Of a stretch of DNA of 5,283 nucleotides, positions 1-4,804 are shown piece by piece. Position numbers and translations under genes: made by a program. Numbering within the stretch: position 1 is the first letter of the stretch; each line of letters opens with the position of its first letter. The stretch covers positions 1-5,283 of the forward strand of contig VEPF01000177.1 of assembly GCA_012027055.1 (NCBI GenBank), read 5' to 3'. Under the pieces are notes generated by a model. The model worked only from the letters and a program-made list of their open reading frames with translations, was not told the origin of the DNA and made no database searches. This DNA comes from Gemmatimonadota bacterium. GTDB taxonomy: Bacteria > Gemmatimonadota > Gemmatimonadetes > Longimicrobiales > RSA9.

Positions 1-1785
1 GACAAACACCAGCCCCAACCCCACCAGCGGCGCCCACCACACGTGCGTCATGAAGGACACCAGCGTCAGCACCACGAACAGGCCCGTCAGGATCGGCCAG
101 TACGACCCGTGCGGCAGGTGCATGCCCGGCTCCATCGGCCCGCGCGCCGCACCTTCCACGGCCTCTGCCTCCAGCCAGAGCGGCTCGCGCGTGTGCACGG
201 TCGGGATCCGATTGAAGTTGTGCTCCGGCGGCGGCGAGGTCGTCGCCCATTCGAGCGTGGCCGCGTGCCACGGGTTGGCTCCGGCCGCGGCCCCGCGCCG
301 GCGACTCCAGAGCACGTTGGCGAACAGCAGCAGGATGCTCAGCGCCTGCACGAATGCGCCCGCCGTGGACAGCTGGTTCAGGCCCGTCACCCCCAGCTCG
401 GCCGAGTACGTGAAGATGCGCCGCGGCATGCCCAGCAGCCCGATCCAGTGCTGCGGCATGAACGTCAGGTTGAAGCCGATGAAGAACAGCCAGAACTGGA
501 GCTTCCCGAGCCGCTCGCTCATGAACCGGCCGGTGAACTTCGGGAACCAGTAGTAGAGCGAGCCGAAGATCGCGAAGATCAGTCCGCCGATCAGCACGTA
601 GTGAAAGTGCGCCACCACGAAGTACGTGTCCGTCTGCTGCAGGTCGTGCGGCGAGGTGGCGTGCATCACGCCGGACACGCCGCCGATCGTGAATACGATG
701 ATCATCCCCACCGCGTACAGCATGGCCGTGGTGAAGCGGATCTTCCCGCCCCACAGCGTGGCGATCCAGTTGAAGATCTTCACGCCCGTGGGGATGGCGA
801 TGATCATGGTGGAGATGGTGAAGAACGAGTCCGCGATCGGACCCATCCCGGTCGCGAACATGTGGTGCGCCCACACACCCCAGCTGATCAACGTGATCAG
901 CGCGCCCGAGTACACCATGGCCGCGTAGCCGAACAGCGGCTTGCGCGCGAACACCGGGATGATCTCCGAGACGATCCCGAACGCCGGCAGGATCAGGATG
1001 TAGACCTCGGGGTGGCCGAACATCCAGAACAGGTGCTGCCACAGCATCGGGTCGCCGCCCGCCTGCGTCACGAAGAAATTGGTGCCCCAGAACCGGTCGA
1101 ACGTCACCAGGAAGAGCGCCACTGCGAATACCGGCAGCGCCGTGATCACCAGGAAGCTGGTGAACAGCGCCATCCAGCTGAACAGCGGCATGCGCATCAG
1201 CCGCATCCCCGGTGCCCGCAGGTTCAGGATGGTTGTGATGAAGTTGACGCCCCCCATGATCGACGCCGCCCCCAGCGCCTGCAGCCCCAGCACCCAGAAG
1301 TCGATGTTCAGGCCGGGCGAGTACTGCTTCGAGGTCAGGTTCGCGTACCCGAACCAGCCGCCGTTCGGCGCCTGCCCGAACAGGAAGCTCGAGTTCAGGA
1401 ACAGCGCCCCGAACAGGAAGGTCCAGTACGAGAGCGCGTTGAGCCGCGGGAATGCCACGTCCCGCGCCCCGATCTGCAGCGGCACGAGGTAGTTGAAGAG
1501 CGCGACCGCGATCGGCATGCCCACCATGAACACCATGGTGGTGCCGTGCATCGTGAAGATCTGGTTGTAGGTCTCCGCGCTCACGAAGTGGTTGTCCGGC
1601 CTCGCCAGCTGGATCCGGATCAGCAGCGCCTCCAGCCCGCCTACCAGCATGAAGCACAATGCGCTCACACCGTACATCAGGCCGATCTTCTTGTGGTCTA
1701 CCGTGGTGATCAGGTCCCACAGCAGGCGCTTCCGGCGCTGCGCCGGCGCCGCGGTCCCGGGGACGGTTGCCTCGAGCGTTGCCAT
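1..1785 (-). CDS. ctaD: cytochrome c oxidase subunit I (aa3/caa3 type), 3' end outside window
   Basis: Catalytic subunit of the proton-pumping heme-copper oxidase in the cytoplasmic membrane; it reduces O2 to water. 595 codons are open from ATG 1785 to the left edge with no stop. Visible residues: H80 and H395 (heme a), H393 (heme a3), H258/H307/H308 (CuB), Y262 (the Tyr expected to cross-link to the CuB His), gating E260 in GHPEVY, D109, N98 and N116 (D-channel), K336 and T333 (K-channel), R455/R456 (heme propionates). E260 places it in the A1 class. The family signature ATTSPPPEHNF lies near 514-524, followed by an extra C-terminal helix (about 561-579) and the start of another, as in extended bacterial CtaD proteins. 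A subunit III fusion beyond the edge cannot be excluded. The usual Mg-site His before the heme a3 His is Thr (T385, followed by D386). The start is 9 bp after the ctaC stop, with an AAGGGGG ribosome site overlapping that stop, so it is co-transcribed with ctaC. Confidence 0.97.
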   Translation of the reverse strand, partial: MATLEATVPGTAAPAQRRKRLLWDLITTVDHKKIGLMYGVSALCFMLVGGLEALLIRIQLARPDNHFVSAETYNQIFTMHGTTMVFMVGMPIAVALFNYLVPLQIGARDVAFPRLNALSYWTFLFGALFLNSSFLFGQAPNGGWFGYANLTSKQYSPGLNIDFWVLGLQALGAASIMGGVNFITTILNLRAPGMRLMRMPLFSWMALFTSFLVITALPVFAVALFLVTFDRFWGTNFFVTQAGGDPMLWQHLFWMFGHPEVYILILPAFGIVSEIIPVFARKPLFGYAAMVYSGALITLISWGVWAHHMFATGMGPIADSFFTISTMIIAIPTGVKIFNWIATLWGGKIRFTTAMLYAVGMIIVFTIGGVSGVMHATSPHDLQQTDTYFVVAHFHYVLIGGLIFAIFGSLYYWFPKFTGRFMSERLGKLQFWLFFIGFNLTFMPQHWIGLLGMPRRIFTYSAELGVTGLNQLSTAGAFVQALSILLLFANVLWSRRRGAAAGANPWHAATLEWATTSPPPEHNFNRIPTVHTREPLWLEAEAVEGAARGPMEPGMHLPHGSYWPILTGLFVVLTLVSFMTHVWWAPLVGLGLVFV

Positions 1786-1787
1786 GC

Positions 1788-1797
1788 GTCCCCCTTA
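1788..1797 (-). promoter_or_regulatory. ctaD ribosome binding site overlapping the ctaC stop codon
   Basis: Reading on the minus strand, the ctaC stop TAA runs directly into GGGGGA, forming AAGGGGGA a few bases before ATG 1785. The shared bases make translational coupling of subunits II and I likely. Confidence 0.6.
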
Positions 1798-3009
1798 CCT
1801 GAGACTTCGCAGGTAGTGCGCGATCGCCGTGATCTCCGCTTCGCTCAGATTCGTGGGAGGGAAGTTCCCGCCCGGCCTGTGGGCGCCCGGCATCAGCGCG
1901 CCCGGCTTCAGCGACTGCGGATCGCGGATCCAGCGCTCCAGGTTCTCCAGCGTGTTCTCGGCCGCGCCCGCGCCGATGTACGGCCTCGCGCCCACCCGCG
2001 TCAGGTTGGGACCGAGCGCGCCCAGCGCCGGCGTGCCCTGGATCGTGTGACACGCCGTGCACGGCTTGCTCAGGAATACCTGCCGCCCCACCGCCGCCCA
2101 GGCGTCATCCGTGATCGGCGCCTGCACCGCGCTGCCGATCCCGGTCGGCGCCGGCAGCGACGTCGGCACTAGACCAGGAAACGCGGCCAGCGCTACCTGC
2201 CGCGCCTCGGGCGCCGGCGGCGCGGCTCCGGCGTCACCCGCCTTCAGCGCCGCCACCCAAGCGTCGAACTCCGCCGGCGGCACCGCCTGCACGCTCATCC
2301 GCATGATCGCGTGCGAGTCGCCGCAATACTCCGCGCACTGCCCCGGGTAATGGCCGGCCGAATCGATCGTGAAGACAATGCGGTTGAACGACGCCTGCTC
2401 CCCCTCCCGGGCCCTCGCCTGCGGATTGACATCCCGCTTGCCCCCGATCCGCGGGATCCAGAAGGAGTGGATCACGTCCGCCGAATGCAGCTTCAGCTCG
2501 ATCGGACGGCCGACCGGCAGGTACAGCTGATTGGCCGTCACCACGCCCTGCGCCGGGTAGCGGAACTCCCACCACCACTGGTGACCGACCACTTCCACCT
2601 GCAGCGCGTCCGCGGGCGGGTCCTGCTGGTTCTCGAAGATCGTCCGGACCGTCGGCACCGCGATCAGCACCACGATCACCGCCGGGATCAGTGTCCAGGT
2701 GATCTCCAGCGCCGTGTTCCCGTGGATCTGCCTGGGCTCCGCGCTGTCCGGCCGCTCCCGGAACCGGATCGCGGCATACAGCGTCAGCACTACCACCAGC
2801 GCCAGGATGCCCAGCGTCCACCACAGCGTGTTCGCAAATACCGCGTTCTGGCTCGCGCCATAGGCGCTCACCGGATGGAAAGTCGTCTGGGGATGCGCCA
2901 ACTCCTGCGCCTGCAGCGCCCCTCCACCCGACCACAGCACGAGCCACACCACGGCCTGCCGCGCTCCCGCCGCGAGCGCGCCGGCAGCGGCAACCTGTTT
3001 CACTGACAT
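1795..3009 (-). CDS. ctaC: cytochrome c oxidase subunit II fused to a C-terminal cytochrome c domain (caa3 type)
   Basis: Takes electrons from the periplasmic side and passes them through heme c and CuA to subunit I. The 404-residue protein has an N-terminal signal peptide (basic K4 and R17, hydrophobic 19-27, plausible cleavage after ALQA at residue 34), two membrane helices (about 61-81 and 101-121) and the aromatic patch WWWEF at 145-149. The cupredoxin domain carries the full CuA set: H181, C225, E227, C229, H233, M236. A Pro/Ala-rich linker (about 258-298) leads to a class I cytochrome c domain with CTACH at 317-321 and probable axial Met373 in LMPG. There is no lipobox Cys, so it is anchored by its helices and not as a lipoprotein. 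About 404 residues fits subunit II plus cytochrome c. The ATG at 3009 has AAGG only 3 nt upstream; GTG at 3003 (residue 3) is 8 to 9 nt from the same site and may be the real start, with almost no effect on the product. Confidence 0.97.
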   Translation of the reverse strand: MSVKQVAAAGALAAGARQAVVWLVLWSGGGALQAQELAHPQTTFHPVSAYGASQNAVFANTLWWTLGILALVVVLTLYAAIRFRERPDSAEPRQIHGNTALEITWTLIPAVIVVLIAVPTVRTIFENQQDPPADALQVEVVGHQWWWEFRYPAQGVVTANQLYLPVGRPIELKLHSADVIHSFWIPRIGGKRDVNPQARAREGEQASFNRIVFTIDSAGHYPGQCAEYCGDSHAIMRMSVQAVPPAEFDAWVAALKAGDAGAAPPAPEARQVALAAFPGLVPTSLPAPTGIGSAVQAPITDDAWAAVGRQVFLSKPCTACHTIQGTPALGALGPNLTRVGARPYIGAGAAENTLENLERWIRDPQSLKPGALMPGAHRPGGNFPPTNLSEAEITAIAHYLRSLR

Positions 3010-3028
3010 CGCCTTGTCTCAGATGAAC

Positions 3029-3047
3029 CCGGGGGACCGGACCCCGG
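3029..3047 (-). other. hairpin in the ctaC 5' leader
   Basis: CCGGGG at 3029-3034 pairs with CCCCGG at 3042-3047 across a 7-nt loop, giving an all-GC 6-bp stem in the predicted ctaC leader about 20 nt before the start codon. It could modulate mRNA stability or ribosome access. In DNA this rich in G and C such stems are common, so confidence is modest. Confidence 0.3.
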
Positions 3048-3071
3048 AACCGTCCACTCCTGGAGCTCGGT

Positions 3072-3100
3072 ACTCTAATTTCGCACCTCGAGGTAGTCAA
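3072..3100 (-). promoter_or_regulatory. sigma-70-like promoter for ctaC-ctaD
   Basis: Read on the minus strand, TTGACT (3100-3095, 5 of 6 to the -35 consensus) is followed after exactly 17 bp by TAGAGT (3077-3072, 4 of 6 to the -10 consensus). Transcription would start near 3065 and give a 5' leader of about 55 nt before ctaC. This is the best promoter match in the divergent region and it points at the oxidase operon. Confidence 0.6.
3085..3094. promoter_or_regulatory. 10-bp perfect palindrome in the ctaC promoter spacer, possible operator
   Basis: ACCTCGAGGT is its own reverse complement and fills the -35-proximal part of the 17-bp spacer of the ctaC promoter. A dimeric regulator bound here would block polymerase. 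No known regulator consensus is recognised, and one 10-bp palindrome in GC-rich DNA can arise by chance. Confidence 0.3.
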
Positions 3101-3104
3101 CTGC

Positions 3105-3128
3105 CGCCAACGCTCCGTCGCGTTGGCG
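3105..3128. repeat. 9-bp perfect inverted repeat (hairpin or operator) with overlapping 8-bp direct repeat
   Basis: CGCCAACGC at 3105-3113 is mirrored exactly by GCGTTGGCG at 3120-3128 with a 6-nt spacer (TCCGTC). In addition ACGCTCCG occurs at 3110-3117 and again at 3129-3136, 19 bp apart in start position. The element lies just upstream of the ctaC -35 box and upstream of the flavoprotein gene. No T-run follows on either strand, so it does not look like a standard intrinsic terminator. A protein-binding site serving both directions is the likelier reading. Confidence 0.55.
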
Positions 3129-3134
3129 ACGCTC

Positions 3135-3158
3135 CGCTCCTAGCCACCCGAAGGAGCG
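3135..3158. repeat. 6-bp inverted repeat upstream of the flavoprotein gene
   Basis: CGCTCC at 3135-3140 pairs with GGAGCG at 3153-3158 across a 12-nt loop. The right arm contains most of AAGGAG, the only strong Shine-Dalgarno-like sequence before the GTG start. If this stretch is transcribed, the stem would sequester that site; if transcription starts later (see the candidate promoter), the repeat is DNA-level only. Confidence 0.3.
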
Positions 3159-3169
3159 CGGCCTATTCT
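3141..3169 (+). promoter_or_regulatory. candidate promoter for the flavoprotein/Fe-S pair, possibly leaderless
   Basis: TAGCCA (3141-3146, 4 of 6 to the -35 consensus), a 17-bp spacer and TATTCT (3164-3169, 4 of 6 to the -10 consensus). Six bases (GCGCGC) separate the -10 box from GTG 3176, so transcription would begin at or next to the start codon and give a leaderless mRNA. This would explain the lack of a properly spaced ribosome site. Both boxes are imperfect. Confidence 0.35.
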
Positions 3170-3175
3170 GCGCGC

Positions 3176-4318
3176 GTGGCCGGGCACCTGGATGTGATCG
3201 TGATTGGCGGCGGCATTGCCGGTGTGGCGGCGGCGCTCGAGTCGGCGGCGGCGGGCGCGGTCACGGCGGTGGTGCGTGCCGGTCCCGGGGCGACCGCATT
3301 GGCCTCGGGCGCCTGGCACGGGCCGCTGCCCTCGCTGCTGGGGGAAGCGCTCGCCGCGGCCGGGCTGCCGCACCTGCCCGTGGACACTCTGCTGCCGCAT
3401 CCGTTCGGGGATCTGCGGCCGGCGGATAATGCGCCGGCCACGCACGCCGCCGCGCGGATCGACGAGGCCGCGTGTGTGTGCGGGATCGCCGGCCTGCCGC
3501 ATTTCCCGGCTGCTGCCCTGGCCCGCATGTGGCGTGCGCCGCGTCACGTCACGCTCGCTCTTCCGGAGACTCCGGCGGCGGGGTGGTCGCCGGTGGCGCT
3601 GGCGGCCGCGCTCGAGCGCGATCCCGCCGGGCTGATCGCCGCGTTGCGCCAGCTGGGCGCGGGCACGCGTGCCATTCTCCCCGCGGTGCTCGGGCTGGAT
3701 CCGCTCGCGCGCACGGCGGAGCGGGTGGCCGCGGCCGCGGGCGTGGATGTGGCCGAAGCGCTCGGTGTGCCCCCCTCGGTGCCCGGCTGGCGGCTGGACC
3801 GCACGCTGGTGCGCGTGCTGGAGCGTTCCGGGGTGACGCTGCTTGAGGGGCGGGTCGTGGACCGCGCGGTGCAGGACGACGTCGTGCTCTCGGTGCGCGT
3901 GGCGGTGCGGGGCGAGCCGGTGCTCCGCGAGCTCGCGGCGGCCGCGTTCGTGCTGGCGACCGGTCGCTTCGTGGGGGGCGGGATTGCGGCCGCGGATGGA
4001 GGCGAGGAGGTGGACGTCGCCCGCGGGCAGGCACTCCGGGAGGCTTCCCTGGTGGAGCGGGCGCTGGGCTGCGACGTCTGGATCGAGCACCTGGGCGATC
4101 GGTTCCGCGAGGTGCAGCCCGTGCCGCTCACGGACCCGGTGCGCGCGGAGCCGCAGGCGCTGTTGCGCGCGGGTGTGCACGTGGATGCGGCCGGGCGGCC
4201 GCGGGACGTGCAGGACCAGGTGCGCTACCGCAACGTGACCGCGCGCGGCGCGGTGGTCGCCGCGACGTCGCATGGCCTCGGTCGTGCTGCCGCCGGGGCA
4301 GCGGGAGGCGCGGCGTGA
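3176..4318 (+). CDS. GlpB-like FAD/NAD(P)-binding flavoprotein (anaerobic glycerol-3-phosphate dehydrogenase subunit B family)
   Basis: Predicted 380-residue flavoprotein. From GTG 3176 it opens with a Rossmann dinucleotide-binding strand, DVIVIGGGIAG (6-16), ending in a basic VVRAG segment at 32-36. Stretches resemble E. coli GlpB as I remember it: ATALASGAW (39-47) like the LHFSSGS region, CGIAGLPHF (102-110) like VGISGLMDF, LPAVLGL (168-174), PPSVPGWRL (199-207) like PPSVLGIRL, FVLATGRFVGGG (258-269) like AVLASGSFFSGG, and GVHVDAAGRP before the C-terminus. GlpB works with GlpA and GlpC to oxidise glycerol 3-phosphate and feed electrons to quinone. It is shorter than E. coli GlpB (about 419), mostly because the C-terminal helix after the glycine-rich segment is missing. 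It overlaps the Fe-S gene by GTGA, implying translational coupling. GTG 3176 is chosen because the fold begins there, although the reading frame is open back to 3014. No good ribosome site lies at normal distance: AAGGAG at 3151-3156 is 19 nt away. The substrate is unproven because GlpA is absent. Confidence 0.8.
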   Translation: MAGHLDVIVIGGGIAGVAAALESAAAGAVTAVVRAGPGATALASGAWHGPLPSLLGEALAAAGLPHLPVDTLLPHPFGDLRPADNAPATHAAARIDEAACVCGIAGLPHFPAAALARMWRAPRHVTLALPETPAAGWSPVALAAALERDPAGLIAALRQLGAGTRAILPAVLGLDPLARTAERVAAAAGVDVAEALGVPPSVPGWRLDRTLVRVLERSGVTLLEGRVVDRAVQDDVVLSVRVAVRGEPVLRELAAAAFVLATGRFVGGGIAAADGGEEVDVARGQALREASLVERALGCDVWIEHLGDRFREVQPVPLTDPVRAEPQALLRAGVHVDAAGRPRDVQDQVRYRNVTARGAVVAATSHGLGRAAAGAAGGAA

Positions 4319-4749
4319 AGCGGCGGCTGCTGGCCTGGCTCAACCTCGCGTACCATTTCTGGAAGCATGTGCTGACGCGCTGGTGGCTGCGGCCGTTCCG
4401 GCGCGGCCGGGACCTGCGGCGCTTTCGGGCCCAGGTGGAGCCCGAGGGCTACCTGCCGCTCCCGTTCGCCGACCGCGCGCAATTCCCGGATTTCATGCGC
4501 TGCATCCATTGCGGGCTCTGCGCGCTGGCCTGCCCGGCGCTGCGCGCGGCGCCGGTGACGGCCTGGGTGGAAGCCTGGACGTTCGTGGCCGGCCCATCGC
4601 GCTCGCTGGACCGCGTCGCGCTGGTGGCCCGGGCGGCAGCGCCCTGCGCGCGCTGCGCCGTCTGCCCGGCCATCTGCCCGACAGGGGTGCCCATCGATCG
4701 GCTGGCTGTCATGATCGAGGGGCTCGCGGCGGGCGCGCGCGCGGGCTGA
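4315..4749 (+). CDS. short two-[4Fe-4S]-cluster protein, GlpC/HdrC-like electron carrier
   Basis: 144-residue ferredoxin-like protein starting at GTG 4315 inside the stop of the flavoprotein gene. Two cysteine motifs are complete: C63-x2-C66-x2-C69-x3-C73-P and C111-x2-C114-x2-C117-x3-C121-P, the second followed by TGVPID, typical of GlpC/HdrC/SdhB-like Fe-S modules. Eight Cys are enough for two [4Fe-4S] clusters. The N-terminus (about 1-36) is rich in Trp, Leu and Arg (LLAWLNLAYHFW, then a WWLRPFRRGR stretch) and could be an amphipathic membrane-contacting helix; there is no signal peptide. E. coli GlpC is about 396 residues because it continues into two cysteine-rich CCG domains; this protein ends just after the second cluster. 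It probably accepts electrons from the flavoprotein and passes them towards the membrane quinone pool or another partner; that is inference. Cluster binding is well supported, the exact partner is not. Confidence 0.8.
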   Translation: MKRRLLAWLNLAYHFWKHVLTRWWLRPFRRGRDLRRFRAQVEPEGYLPLPFADRAQFPDFMRCIHCGLCALACPALRAAPVTAWVEAWTFVAGPSRSLDRVALVARAAAPCARCAVCPAICPTGVPIDRLAVMIEGLAAGARAG

Positions 4750-4755
4750 GCCGGC

Positions 4756-4773
4756 GTATGGCTGTCACCATGC
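4756..4773 (+). other. weak hairpin between the Fe-S and peptidase genes
   Basis: GTATGG (4756-4761) pairs with CCATGC (4768-4773) across the 6-nt loop CTGTCA, with one G-T wobble. There is no T-run after it, so it is not a convincing intrinsic terminator. It is the only structure seen in the 55-bp gap, which otherwise holds just the peptidase ribosome site. Confidence 0.2.
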
Positions 4774-4795
4774 CGCTTCGACTGGGACGTACCGT

Positions 4796-4800
4796 GGAGG
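4796..4800 (+). promoter_or_regulatory. ribosome binding site of the P1-family peptidase gene
   Basis: GGAGG lies 4 nt before ATG 4805 and fixes this start, giving a protein that opens with a clean signal peptide. The two upstream ATGs (4758, 4770) are out of frame. The site sits within TACC-GTGGA-GGTA, a very small inverted repeat. Confidence 0.6.
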
Positions 4801-4804
4801 TACC

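Noticed and set aside
43..2172. Very long (709-codon) open frame on the plus strand opposite ctaC and ctaD
   Set aside because: It is antisense to two unmistakable genes, and its product is dominated by Arg, His, Gln and Glu without domains, as expected for the reverse frame of GC-rich coding DNA.
3014..3175. N-terminal extension of the flavoprotein frame back to TTG 3014 or ATG 3023
   Set aside because: The extension is Pro/Arg-rich with no family similarity, would lie over the ctaC promoter and leader, and the Rossmann fold begins right after GTG 3176.
3140..4273. Long minus-strand frames opposite the flavoprotein gene (up to 377 codons)
   Set aside because: Arg/His/Pro-rich shadow frames with no motif, opposite a gene that shows clear family signatures.
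4756..4773. Intrinsic terminator after the Fe-S gene
   Set aside because: The stem is short with a wobble pair and is not followed by a T-run; it is listed only as a weak hairpin.
4762..4790. Possible promoter for the peptidase gene (CTGTCA as a -35 box)
   Set aside because: No acceptable -10 box follows at 16-18 bp.
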